64,000 nt of DNA from Asterella californica. Lineage: Eukaryota > Streptophyta > Marchantiopsida > Marchantiales > Aytoniaceae. Positions within the stretch are counted from its first letter, which is position 1. The number at the start of each line of letters is the position of its first letter. The notes below the pieces were generated by a model. It made no database searches. It was not told where the DNA came from and saw only the letters and a list, made by a program, of their open reading frames with translations. The translations under genes were made by a program, and so were the position numbers. The stretch lies in contig JAYKYS010000009.1 of the NCBI GenBank assembly GCA_036924285.1, positions 682,001 through 746,000 on the forward strand, written 5' to 3'. Below, piece by piece: positions 47,204 to 59,460 of the stretch.

Positions 47204-50200
47204 AAGGATCAAAGACTACTATGATCCCGCTTGAGCAGCCCAAGGGATCACAGGAGACTAATGAGGAGGCTGCTCGAGGTTATGAGAATGTATATAGAGT
47301 ACCAAGTTGGAGATCTGGTTTGTTGAGTTTGAGTTGTGAGGATTGGAGTGAATTTACAAGAGTAGAAGATCTTACTGAAAGGAGTAGGAGGCAGGTGGAG
47401 AAACGTATAACTGATCTGCGCTGTATAGGAGCTCTGGAAGAAAATGAAATGATTTCTGGTGTGTATCAAGAGTTTATCGGTGTACAATCTTTTGTTCGTT
47501 GGCTAGATGAAGTGGGTAAGATGGAAGGACAGTTGGGAGGTAGGGTGGTGATCCCCATCCATTCTCTTGAAGTCTATGAGGAGATTGTCTCGTACTTGCG
47601 ATATCGTCCTCATCCGAGACTGGAGAATGAATGGAAGGATGCAGTCTGCTGGTGCGGCTCTCGTCAGGAAGCAGAAGTACACGCCAAATATAAAGCTGTA
47701 GCAAGGAAGGTGAAGCCTGTGGCGACCCAATTGCCTGTTGATTCGCAACAGCAGATGAAGTCAGCCGCCACTGAGCCTGTACTCAGAAATCCTGGACGAA
47801 TAGGGCATCAGTTTACTCAGGAAACACTCGAACAACTCCAGATAGGAGGGGGTGATTTCTTGACTGAAGTAGAGAAGAAGATTTTTGAACAGATGATTGT
47901 CAGTCATGGTAGAGCATTTTCTTTTTCAGCTGAAGAGATTGGTTGTGTGGATCCTAATGTGATAGCTCCGATGGTTATCTTCACTGTACCTCATGTGCCT
48001 TGGGACTTGAAGCCGATTCCAGTCCCTCGTGCCTTGCTGCCAAAGCTCATTGAGCTACTGAAGGAGAAGATGCAGATGGGTATCCTCGAGCCTTCCATGG
48101 CTCCGTATTCCAGTCGATGGTTCACGGTGCCTAAGAAGTCAGGAGCTTTGCGTTTTATCCAAGACTTGTAGCCTGCCAACAACATCACGATTCGGAACGT
48201 GGGAACGGGACCTGTGGTTGATGAGGTAGCTGAGGCGTTTGCTGGGAGGTCTGTCTATTCTATTGGAGATTTGTTTTCGGATTATGATCAGTTTCAACTT
48301 GCCTTGGAGAGTAGAGACTTGACTACCATGCGCACGCCCTTGGGATTGATGCGGATGTGCACTCTTCCTCAGGGAGCTACAAACTCTGTAGCACATATGC
48401 AGAATGCGATGCATAAGGTGTTGCGAGAATTTGTACCTGAGGTCACTATCCCATTTCTGGATGACATTCCCATGAAGGGCTGTCCGGTGGAAGACAAGGA
48501 TGAGACTGTGACTTCCAATGGTTGCAGGAAGTTTATTGCTGATCATATTCATGACGTGGATAGGATTCTAACACGTCTGGAGGAGGTACACCTCACTCTA
48601 TCAGGTACTAAGTCTCGTTTTGGGATGTCAGAGGTTATGGTGGTTGGTCATTTGTGTGGCACATTTGGAAGAAGACCGAACCCAGAGAAGGTAGATGCTA
48701 TAGCAAGGATAGCAGACTGTACGAATATCACTGAGGTTCGACGTTTTTTGGGAGCTTGTGTGTTCTTTCGTGTGAGTATTCCTCATTATGCACACATTGC
48801 CGAGCCTTTGTATGCGCTTCTGAGAAAAGGGAAGAGGTTTACTTGGCGGCAAGAACATCATGAGACAATGGAACGGCTGAAGGAGATTCTGAAGTCTCCA
48901 CCCATACTAAGGAGACTTAACTATCAGAGAGGAAGACCTGTGATACTAACTGTAGACACGAGTCCAAAGGCGATTGGATGGGCAGTTGGTCAAGAAGATG
49001 CAGATGGTGTGCGGTTTGTTTCTAGATTTGGAGCCCGGATTTTGACAGACAGACAGCGTAACTATCCTCAAGTAAAGCGTGAGCTATGGGGAGCTGTTAC
49101 TGCTATGAAGGTAGATCGGGAGTTCTTGATAGGTGCTCATGTAATTTTAGAAACAGATTGTTTGCCCTTGCTCGGTATGATAGCAAACTGCAGTACTCCA
49201 GACATAGCAATGTTGAGATGGATTGCTTACATCCGGAGTTTGAACCCTGAGCTGAAACACATTGCCGGGAAAGAGAATCCAGTTGCAGACATGCTGTCTA
49301 GGGCTCGCTACACAGATGAGGATGAGATGTTTGCAGAGGTGGAGAATGAAGAGAAGAGAGATGTTTGGTGTAGTCAGCAAACTTCGGATTTGGAGCCACT
49401 GCCATTCAAAGAGGAGTTCTACACGGGAAGGTTACGTGACATTGGACTTTATCTGAGTTCTTTGAACAGACAGGAGGGTTTGAGTGATGTAGAGTTCAGA
49501 GAGATAAGGAGGAAGGCATACGATTACTTGTTGCGAGATGGATATCTTTGGAAACGTCCAAAGAGAAGAGATGGAACGCTTTTGCGAGTTATAGACGATC
49601 AGCAGACCAAGCAACGGTTGATGAAGGAGTTTCATGACACCTTGTGGGCCGGACATCGAGGAGCTTGGGCTACCTATACAAAACTGAAGGAGAGATATTG
49701 GTGGAGAGGACTTTATAAGGATGTGGTGGACTTTGTAAGCTCATGCCTACACTGTCAATTTTATTCAAAGGTACGTTACAGGGATGGTCTAGTACCAACT
49801 TATCCGCCCAGTATCCATTTTCAATGGGTTCTTGATTTAGTAGCAATGCCTCATGGGTTATGGGGTATGAGGTACTTGGTGTTGGCTCGAGAAGACCTCT
49901 CCAATTTTGTGGAAGGACGAGCCCTGAGGACGAAGACCACAGAAGGAATATGTAGGTTTGTTCTTGAAGATATTATCTGTAGGTACGGATCTATAGGAAG
50001 ATTGCGTGCAGACAGAGGAGAGTTGCGTGGTACGGAAGCAAAGGAGTTCTTCGCCCAACACGGAGTGAAACTAAAACTCACTACTGCTATGAATCCGGAA
50101 GGGATTGGTAAGAGCGAGAGAGGGCACCCGTCGATTGTTCAATCTTTGGTAAAGGCATGTGATGGTAGGCATAGACAGTGGCCTAGGTTGCTTCCTTTTG

Positions 50201-50820
50201 CTCTGTGGGCTGACAGGTCGACTCATTGCACTACTACTGGGTACATGCCCACTGAACTGATGCTGGGTCAGAAGCCGATTATGCCAGCAGAAGAGGACTT
50301 TCCTACATGGGCTACTTTACCATGGGAGGAAGAAATGGATCGTGTACAACTTCTGACACTTCGAATCAGACAGTTAGAACATAGGGAGGAGGATCTTATA
50401 GAGGCACAACAGAAGCTGAAAGAGGCCCGTCTCAAGAACAAAGACAGGTTTGACAAGACCCATAAACTCCGGCCGAAGCCCATACATGCTGGAGATTGGG
50501 TTTTGGTGTATGACAGCACATTAGAGAATCAGCACTCTACAGTTCGGAAATTTTCTAGGAGGTGGTTTGGTCCGTATGTTGTCTTAGAAGTGTATCAGAA
50601 TGCTACTTATTCTTTAAAGGAGCTTGATGGTACACATCTAAGACTTCCTGTTGCTGGCAAGCGGATCAAGTTGTTCAGAAGAAGGGGAGGATCCGTTGAG
50701 CTAAGTGAATTTCTAGAGTCAGATCAGATGATGGATGCCGAAGCAGATCTGCTATCCGAAGAAGACGAAGGGGACGTTGAAGAAGACGACGACGATTTAG
50801 AGAATCTTGGAGACTACTGA
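47161..50820 (+). CDS. Element C reverse transcriptase, RNase H, integrase (-1 frame)
   Basis: The frame is open from the slippery site to 50818-50820 (TGA), except for one TAG at 48169-48171 in RFIQDL-stop-PAN, where relatives have Gln (CAG to TAG). RT: PYSSRWFTVPKKSGALRF, catalytic FLDD at 48454-48465, then VGHLCGTFGRRPNPEKVDAI. RNase H at about 48930-49320 has VDTS, RELWG and ETDCLP as the acidic residues. Integrase has an HHCC zinc region (about 49630-49765), then the D-D-E core (DLVAMP, RADRG, NPEGIGKSE) and a GPY-type C-terminal module (RRWFGPYVVLEV), ending in an acidic tail. No chromodomain is seen. The domain order is Ty3/gypsy. Sequence style, notably FLDDIPMKGC, resembles fungal Ty3-like elements more than plant clades I know. 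Confidence 0.9.
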
Positions 50821-50854
50821 AAAAGTTGGCACATACCGGAGGATGTGCAGGTTT

Positions 50855-50866
50855 GGAGGGGGTGAA
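50855..50866 (+). promoter_or_regulatory. Element C polypurine tract
   Basis: GGAGGGGGTGAA directly precedes the 3' LTR, the expected place for the plus-strand primer. It shares GGGGGTGA with the tract of element A. Confidence 0.85.
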
Positions 50867-52869
50867 TGTCGTAGTGCATGACGTTCAAGGTGCGGAAATG
50901 GAACTTCAGAAGACACTCGGCCTGCGTTTGTTCGAGAAGCTGCACCCTAGCTTATCAAGCTGGGCAGGAGCTAAGCTGGGGCCATGCTTGACAAGCTGCC
51001 CCCTAGCTTAGACTGAAATATCACATTGAAAGAAGTCGAAGAGCATTAGAATGCAGAGCTCGGCGAGGAGAGCGACTTCGTGCTTCCAGTTTCGACAGAA
51101 AGTGTTTTAAGCAGTAGTTAGTGCGGGTTTTAGATTGGGAAATGTATGAAAGAGGGAAATCTGTCGATTTTAGCTCGTGGCTCAAACTCAGAATCTGATA
51201 GCGTGAGCGTGTAGGTGTTCACAAGTACTATAATTTTGACTCTTTATTCATTAAAAATGGAGTTGTATAGTGAAGTTAGCGTAGGAAAGGCTAGTAAAGA
51301 CTTTACAGAGAAATTTCTTAGTAAAAGCATGTGTACAGAGAATTTTACTGTTTTGAACGGAACCAAAGGCCATCCCAGTGATAGGGCGCCTGCCTAGGAG
51401 GGAAGTGGTCTCAGGATCAATCCCTCCAGGCCTCTGGTTCCTATTCCGGCATGTTGGCCTCCCGGATGGGAGTCTATGTTGGGTGTGCAGCCATGTCCTG
51501 CATATCTAGGGGCGGGAGACCGGTATCTCCCTTAATCGTGGGCTTCCTGGCCTAAGCCTCCGCATGCCATCCTGAATATACTATGGGAGATACCTGATGC
51601 GCATATGGGGGGGCTGTAAGCCCTGTGGGGCAGCCCCATAAGTGTTAGGGCTTCGGCCTACATTGGATGGCTTGTAGTATATTCAGGGTGGCATCAAGGG
51701 CACGGGAAACTTTTGTCAATCTGTTAATTATCCATCGAGTCGGTTTAGCAATGGCGAAGGAAGCAGTGTGATGTTTTACAGTGAAGGAGTCTGCTTTACA
51801 GAGGTAGCTGTGTACTTTTATTTAAAAAAGAGTCAGTTCTGAAAGAAGAGTTTTGTACGTAAGGACAGTAGGGGGGCAGCTTAAGCTGGGGGCCTGCTTG
51901 TGATAAGCGACTGTGCTTATAAGGACAGCAGGGGGGCAGCTTAAGCTGGGCCCTTAGCCTTTAGGTCAAATACCTGCGACGGCTGAAGATCGGGGACACT
52001 TTTTCTGAGGAGATTTTTTTACAGAGAGCTGGGAGCTAAAGCACAAGGAGAAGCTTGAAGGCTGAGGGAGATCAATTTTTTTCCGGAGAGAACTGAATTG
52101 AGGATTTGGGTGATCGTGACAGAGGGACGGACAAGTATTTGGGGGACTGAGAGCAGTTTGGAGGCAGAATTTCTTCTGATCGGACAGGAGGCAGTTTTAT
52201 TCAGGAGATCGTTTTGATAATCTGCAAGGGACTCTTGATTGACGTTGGATTAAATTCTTGATAATTTTCAGTTGAGAGGTTGACGCAGAGAGGAGATTAA
52301 GAGTTTGGTGTCCGAATTTCACCTATTAGGCTTGAGTTGAGGTGAATTTGGTGGAAAGAGAGCATTATTTGAGCGGAGGAGGAGGACTGAGACTGAGAAG
52401 GTCAGGTTTTTCTGAGAAATTTCAGTGTTGAAGCTGTCGTTGGAGGGGATACAAGGCGTTGGAGTTCAGATCTTCATCAGTTGAAGGTTCTGGAGAGAAA
52501 TCTGCTGGAGGAAAGACCAGTTGAATGGGAATTGGCCGTTTTACATCTGCGGTGATCAACGTAAGGAGCTGAGTAGAGATAGGTTGTAAATTGATATATG
52601 TGGAGGACTATTGGGTGTGCTTGGAAGAGAAATAAAGCATCGTGAGTTCAGTATTCTCCTATCTGTTGTGTTTGAAGGTGGATCTGTCTCTTGAGACTTG
52701 AGACTTGATCCGTTGATTAGTAAGTGATCTATAGTCATAGTCACTGTGAGCGTCTCCAGCTGTTGCGATCTCTTGCTTGGCTCTTGTCTTGGTATACAAA
52801 CTCTGCTTCTATCTCGCGATCTATCACAGCCAGAAGGCTCGCCCTTCCTGAGAAGGACTCTCCTCGACA
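50867..52869 (+). repeat. Element C 3' LTR (2003 bp)
   Basis: Nearly identical to 42260-44543, with a few base changes (for example GCGCAAGG versus GCACAAGG, and GAGTGGGAATTGGTC versus GAATGGGAATTGGCC). It lacks the second 282-bp unit. The structured cassette lies at 51357-51707. Confidence 0.92.
51357..51707 (+). repeat. Structured tRNA/SINE-like cassette, copy 2
   Basis: Same sequence as 42750-43100 with about one substitution visible (CTGGTGCGC versus CTGATGCGC). B-box-like GATCAATCC and the long complementary arms are retained. Confidence 0.6.
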
Positions 52870-52873
52870 GCGT

Positions 52874-54229
52874 TCGCGGAGTGGTTCTTTTTGATCATGT
52901 GTTTGATTGCTATGCGGATTAGTAGTGTTTGGACCTATTCTTGGTCAAATTATGATGAGGTAGTGCGGAAGCACTGCTGAAATTTCCGATGATAGATTTT
53001 TGAAGTCAATTCGGAGATCGACATATGTGCGTTAGCAGACCTTGAGTAAGCATTGGTCAACAATCTAACCAACGCACCTGGTGCTGATGAGTACAGTAGG
53101 TGCACACTGAGAACGATTCCAACGCTCAAAAAACATCCGATTTGGTGAAGGATCGAGGGAGTTACAAGAGAAAGAAGGTCGCGGGTTGTTCAAAATCTGA
53201 CATAAATCTGCCCGCGCGTGTATCTTTGGCAGATTTTGACCTTCTAGAGTTGTTGGACCTTCTGAAGTGTTGTTTGGGGTGTATTATCTTCCTGTGCGTG
53301 TTTGACCTGAGTTTCTACTCTACTCCAAGAGAAGAGTGAGCGTGAGTGTTGCGGTGCGGAGAGCATGTTAAGAGACGTTTGTGATGTAGAGTGCGTGTTA
53401 GGAAGACGTTTAGATGCTTCGAGGAGCAAAGGTGCGTGAGCGCAGAGGCGGAGACGGAGTCTCAGTCAGCAAGCAAGCTTGCTGACTTGCGTTAGCTAAG
53501 TCTAATTTCAGTGGTGTGGAAGTGAGTAAAATCAAGTCACCCATCCCAACACTATTCTTCAAGAATGTGCTTAACTATTTAGCTCTTAGCTTTGACTTAA
53601 CCACTAGACCAATAGCTCTTGGTGTCTTTTATGGATGTATGCAAGTATTCATGGACTTGTTTAAGATAGTAAAGAGATATTTTTGCACTTTCCTAGAGGA
53701 GTGGTAAGACGACCCCTAGTACTAGGGGGAAGCTATCATTGTGCGGCGTTTGTCTATATCGTAGAGACGCATGTGGATGCAGCTGATGACAGTTGACTTG
53801 GGTGAGCTAGTAGAGCTACCACGTAGAGACTTTGGAGCTACTAGAGGTGTGGACATCTAGTTAGTGACCTTAGGTACAATTTATAACTATTAGTGATCAT
53901 ATATTGTGCATGTGATCATCGAAGAGGAGGTCTCAGTCCGAGCGAGATTGAGTTTATCTTTTGTGCATGTTTGAGTGTGGAGTGTTATCATTTGGACTTC
54001 TTGTGGTTGGAATCTCTCCATATTCACTTCTTGTTTGTGTGTCGCGTTTTCTTGTATTGGCTCTTGATTACCGAAGTGAGTTCACTCTAGTATGTTGTCG
54101 GTAGTGAGGTTGGAGTTGCGGACCAGTCAGACTATCTTTGTTTCTCTCACGGCGCGGTTGGATTGACGACCAACAAACCGTGAGAGGCTGCCTGTGATGA
54201 TGACTGATACATGCTATTTTTATCAACAA
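52874..54229 (+). other. Leader or LTR remainder of the older element B
   Basis: Continues the sequence interrupted by element C and runs up to the gag-like region. No coding region is supported; ORFs at 53100-53339 and 53516-53707 have no family. A perfect palindrome with 10-bp arms, GTCAGCAAGC and GCTTGCTGAC, lies at about 53465-53486. Confidence 0.4.
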
Positions 54230-56010
54230 TGATACCTACTATCAACGGTGCGTCCACTAGTAATAGAGCAGGCGGTAGTATGAGCGAGATACCGTCAGAG
54301 TTTAATCTTGTGGTTCAATTCTTCCAGTGTTTGAGGAAGAACTATCAGGGTGTGCGGTCCGACAAGTTGAAGAGTCTACAAGAGTTCTAGCGAAAGACTA
54401 GAGAGAGCCTACGCGAGATGTTTATTCACATGAAGCGGTTGATCAATGTTATCGAAAGGGTGACGGAAGCACAAGCAGTCTAGTTCTGATATGAGATACT
54501 GGATCGAGAGCTACGTAAGAGAGTTAGAGATGCGATTCTCCTCGGAGACATCGCTCCTACGTTGACGATTGTCTTTGGGTTGGCTGAGCTGATTGAGCTC
54601 AACATGGTGGAGGAGAGAGTGATGACTGCTGGATTCAGCTAGGAGGTACCATATGGGACGATCATCTCTTCTCGAAGATCACATGCTACGTAACAGCGTG
54701 GTGGTGGTGGTGGTAGAGATCGTGCTGAACAATCACGATCTCATGGAGGTGTTGGAAGCCCATGCCGTCCTTCTCTAGTCAGCAACAAGCGAGTCCTTGC
54801 TGGACGTGTGATGGTCTTCATCAGCAGAAGGATTGCGCACAAAAGAGAGGTGGTTACGAGACGTATGAGACGTCTCAAGCGGTGCATATGCAGTGTGAGC
54901 ATTGCAGACAATCAGATCACAGTAGTGATCATTGTTTTGATCTCCATCTCGAGCTACGGCAAGGATAGATTGATCATGGACAAGGCGAATGAGCTCAAGA
55001 AGACAGTGGTGGTAGAAGTAGAGGTAGAGGTCTAGAATCCGAGAGAGGACTAGTTTGTCCACCGTTAACTATGACGTCAAATGCGGATGGTTGCTCGGAG
55101 TAGATCTAGTTCAGAGCAGTTAGAGTATAGGATAGCTAGTATGGCTATGGCTCAACGGAGATCTTGTTCAAGAACAGAGGCTTCCACATCTTATGACGGA
55201 GAAGGAATTGACTTCGACTTCTGAACGGTGCGGTGCAGATTTGAGACATCTGCGGTAGTGACTCGGAGTGCAATACGTGTCTTTGAGTCACGAGGTACAT
55301 CGGTGGAATTGGATCCACAATGCAGAGAGGCTGGTAGACAGACCAGACTTCCTTAGTCATTCACGTTATCAGAGGCATTGAGGATCACGTCTATGGTTCC
55401 TAAACGGCCTACTGATGATGTAGTGGAGTTGGAGACATCGATATCCAAGAGTGGAGGTGATGCGAGTCAATCTTCGACATCTATGGATACGATGTCAAAC
55501 CCGATGTTGGAGACGGCTACAATAGTTCTGCGAGCTCTACTATTTGATATGAGGACATTGGGAGTCAGCTTGACTCCAGTGTTCCAGTTGGCGGTCACAG
55601 TCAGTGAGAGCGAGGATGTAGTTATCTCTAGTGCTAAGGTGGTTCAGCGAGAGACAATAGATGTGTCCATGGAGTCGAGGATCAGGACGGCTACCAGTGG
55701 TACTTGACAAGCAGCGACTGTGATGTTAGATCAGTCACCAGCTAGACCGGCGATTGACAATGCTGGTTTGGCACCATCTATGATGTTGTTGGACATCAGA
55801 AGTGGTACCTTCTGTTCGTGGCACCTTCATGGAAGGTGTATCGACCGCAGAAAATCTTGTTAGACTTTGGAGCCTAATCGTTGATGTTGGAGAAGACGAC
55901 GTGCATTGCTTTGGGTCTGAGAAAGTCCGAGGTGGAGAGATGTCCATTCGAGCTGCAGACATCTCCAAGGACATCAAGGGTTACAGCTCTACACAGATCA
56001 CATCTCACGT
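54230..56010 (+). pseudogene. Element B gag with zinc knuckles, protease-region remains
   Basis: Beginning near ATG 54230, a gag-like helical region (SEFNLVVQFFQCLRKNYQGV, then LREMFIHMKRLINVIERV) is broken by several TAG/TGA codons. A Gly/Arg-rich stretch follows. Then two zinc-knuckle-like motifs occur near 54790-54960: C-W-T-C-D-G-L-H-Q-Q-K-D-C and C-E-H-C-R-Q-S-D-H-S-S-D-H-C. The downstream open segments (55378-55707 and 55802-56035) lie where the gag-protease linker is expected but show no protease active site. No RT follows on this strand; the sequence joins minus-strand integrase remains near 56010. Confidence 0.6.
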
Positions 56011-58330
56011 CGTGCGTGTAGTCTGCTGCAGATAGATATAATCGTCAAGATGAAACTTATGAATCGAAGGTCGATAACCTCCTCCTCGAATAGTCACATA
56101 TTGCAACATGTCTCTATGTTGAACAATCGCTAAGTTCTTAAAAGTCATAAACATAACCCTCCAAAATGTCTCGGCTCGTTGAGAACATGCTCTCACTCAT
56201 GTATCTAGGTCATCAAGGTTCAACACCTCAACAGAATCACGACGAATGGCTGAAGATAGATCTGGATCTTGATCATACAATAGAAAATACGGTGAAAAAG
56301 AAGTTGAAGATGCTTGCCGGCTAAATTGATAGCCCATAGTCAACCATGATAATTGCACATCCAAGTCTCTCAAGTGATCCTTCTGCAAGTCATACTTGCG
56401 CAATCCTCTCTTCACCATATGAACAACACTCTCTGCCAAACCATCTACCTCAAGATGATCTCGAGATGTACTTCGATGATCAATCAGCGCTTGATCACAC
56501 AGGGCATGAAACTCACCAAGAAACACTATATCTTGGTCCGTCAACACTTCAGCTGGTGCTCCAAAACGACTCAGCACTTGATCTAAGAACGCATACATTG
56601 TCCCTTCACTCGTCTTGTCCAATCACCAACACATACCGGTGGTGACGTGCAATCCAGGATAAGGGTCCTGCAAAATCCAAACTCCAATGATAACTCAACC
56701 CCATAATCAACAAGGGGTGTAAATATGATGTAAGAGTGTTAAACATGCTCGTACTCGATCACAAATCACACATCGTGTGACAAACTGCTGCACATCGATG
56801 TGCATACCACGCCACCAATATTATCCTTGGAGTAAGCTATGCGTACGCTTCACTCCAAAATGTCCAAACTCCTCAAGGGTACTAACTGTACCCCCTGAGA
56901 TGGATGTGGTATTATCCGTACTCTTTCATCGTCTCACACTCGAAGTCCATGTCGTCCTTCTCGTCGAAATCTCTTCGCTCGTTGGAGGATGCGATCTTGC
57001 CCCTTGACACTTATTATGTCTACTACCACGCCGATACATAGATACTCCATTATTGTCGCATCGTCATGGATATCTCGCTTATCTGGAACATCATCTCCGC
57101 CCTCAAGATCTGAAGATTCATCATATATTTTTTGATTTGAGAAAGATACGACCTGACCCTCCATACTAGAGTTCATGACCAACACACGAAGAAAAGCAGA
57201 TGCATGTCACCTTGATATCATCTCCTCATCAACCTCGTCATGTCATCGAACTCCAATCTGATCCTGCTGACTCGTGCATGAGTTGCGACTCAACCGATCG
57301 GCATCTAGGTTTGCAACTCTAGGTCTATGTACTACCTGGAAGTCATACTCATGTAAGATCAGAGTCCATCGTGCAAGCTTTCTTGTAAGCTTGTCGGACT
57401 CCATAAACCACTTGAGCGGCTGGTGATCAATGATGAGAGTAAAGAGATTCTCAAACAGATAATGCTGGAAGTGTGCAACAACCCACACTATTGTCAAACG
57501 AACAAACTCTCCCTCATACGAACTATATCTCGTCTCTGCTGAATTGTTGGAGCGATTGACATACGTCACCATGAATTCTATTTCCTCATCATCATGCTGA
57601 GTCAGCACTGCTCCAAGTCTCAACATACTTCAATCATTGTGTAATTGGAAGAGACGTCTCCTAGCGGGTCTCCTCAAGATGGGAGTAGATGTCAACCTAT
57701 CCTTGAGCTCTATAAAAGTTCTCTCCTGCTCATCTCCCCACTACTACTCCTGGTCCACCTTCATCAGTTTGGTCAATGGCTTTGCAATTGCACTAAACCC
57801 CTTCACTTATCGACGATAGAAGTTCGTCAAACCAATAAATGTCCGAACCCACCTCACATTTGTGAGGCGTGGCATACGTTGTCGTGGCGAGAGTCTTTCT
57901 TGGGGAGGGCGGACCTCCTGACTGTGATAGATCAAAGAGAAATGACCAGAAAGGAAAATAGGTCGCTGCAGACGATGAAATCTCAAAACACAGTCTCTTG
58001 TGCCCACCAATTGCAAAACAAACACTCAAGCACGCACTCAGGTACACAAATATGTCTCTCCGGAGTAGAAATAGCTTTATTTCAGCGTCAACTGCTTCAC
58101 TGTTAAGAAATTATCTCTCTCCTCCTCTCCTAAGTCCTTCTCGGCTGAAAATTCCAAGGAATTTGATCTTACGACAACCAAAGCCTTGTCAAAAACGATC
58201 TCCTTCCAATAAACCACCTCTGTCCGTTCAATTCTACTCCTTCCAAACCTCAAAACTGTGGAACATATGAGGTTCTTGTCTCCAAAACACTTTCCTGCCT
58301 CTCTCACGATCTCCCTTGCTCACTCCACTC

Positions 58331-58760
58331 AATTCTGTCAGAAAAATCGATCCTCACTCAGCCTCCAAGCTTCTCAGCGTCTCCTCTCCTCAATCCACTC
58401 AATTATGTCAGAAAAATCGATCCTCACTCAGCCTCCAAGCTTCTCAGCGTCTCTTCTCCTCAATCCACTCAATTCTGTCAGAAAAATCGATCCTCACTCA
58501 GCCTCCAAGCTTCTCAGCGTCTCTTCTCCTCAATCCACTCAATTCTGTCAGAAAAATCGATCCTCACTCAGCCTCCAAGCTTCTCAACGTCTCCTCTCCT
58601 CAATCCACTCAATTCTGTCAGAAAAATCGATCCCCACTCAGCCTCCAAGCTTCTCAGCGTCTCCTCTCCTCAATCCACTCAATTCTGTCAGAAAAATCGA
58701 TCCCCACTCAGCCTCCAAGCTTCTCAGCGTCTCCTCTCCTTAATCCACTCAATTCTGCTC
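58331..58760. repeat. 70-bp minisatellite inside solo LTR E
   Basis: AATTCTGTCAGAAAAATCGA recurs at 58331, 58401 (one mismatch), 58471, 58541, 58611 and 58681, with a partial copy at 58751. The unit corresponds, inverted, to a single-copy LTR stretch of element C around 43445-43495 (GGCTGAGGGAGATC, then GAACTGAATTGAGG). Confidence 0.95.
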
Positions 58761-59109
58761 CTTTCTCCTCCTTCCGTCTCAGTTCTCTCAGAAAACTCCT
58801 TTGAAAAGTGTCCCCGATCTCCAGCCGCCGCATGTATTAAACCTAAAAGTTAAGGCCCCAGCTTAAGCTGCCCCCCTGCTGTCCTTATAAGTGCAGTCAC
58901 TTATCACAAGCAGGGCCCTAGCTTAAGCTGCCCCCTGCTGTCCTTAGCGTACGGAGCATTATTTACAAAGTTGGCCCCCTTTTAATACAAGTTTCACAGT
59001 TGTCTCCACAAACTCTACCCCTACACTAATAAAGGTTCACATAACCTCATTCTCCATCGCAAGTCTACTCGATGATTATTTAACTAATTAGCAAAAGTTT
59101 CCTATGCTT

Positions 59110-59460
59110 TTGATGCCATCTTGATGTCATCCTGAATATACTACAAGCCATCCAATGTAGGCCGAAGCCCTAACACTTATGAGGTTGCCCCACAGGACTT
59201 ACAGCCCCCCCATATGCGCACCAGGTATCTCCCATAGTATATTCAGGATGGCATGCGGAGGCTTAGGCCAGGAAGCCCACGATTAAGAGAGATACCGGTC
59301 TCCCGCCCCTAGGTATACAGGACATGGCTGCATACCCAACATAGACTCCCATCCGGGAGGCCAACATGCCAGAATAGGAACCAGAGGTCAGGAGGGATTG
59401 ATCCTGAGACCACTTCCCTCCTAGGCAGGCGCCCTATCACTGGTATGGCCTTTGGTTCCG
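59110..59460 (-). repeat. Structured tRNA/SINE-like cassette, copy 3 (inverted)
   Basis: Reverse complement of the cassette in C's LTRs with only scattered changes, including a preserved B-box-like sequence and both complementary arms, though flanking LTR sequence is much more diverged. Confidence 0.6.

Larger units (their letters stand above)
42260..52869 (+). mobile_element. Element C: near-intact Ty3-like LTR retrotransposon
   Basis: It has two nearly identical LTRs (42260-44543 and 50867-52869), a primer-binding site, long gag-protease and RT-integrase frames, and a polypurine tract. The 4-bp duplication GCGT flanks it (42256-42259 and 52870-52873). LTRs start TGTCGTAGTGC and end CTCGACA. 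Only a handful of substitutions plus a 282-bp internal duplication distinguish the LTRs, so insertion was recent. Two single-base stop codons interrupt otherwise complete coding frames. Confidence 0.92.

Noticed and set aside
47161..47220. Simple inactivating frameshift instead of a programmed one
   Set aside because: Possible, but the heptamer, immediate stop, spacing and perfect stem at the only frame change make a random indel less likely; kept as the alternative to test.
58331..58760. Regularly spaced repeats resembling a CRISPR array
   Set aside because: The whole 70-bp unit is repeated with no unique spacers, it lies in a retrotransposon LTR, and the genome is eukaryotic.
58258..58804. 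Two overlapping plus-strand ORFs of about 160 codons with internal repeats
   Set aside because: They are produced by the 70-bp minisatellite in solo LTR E, which is open in more than one frame; there is no domain and the same peptide recurs frame-shifted.
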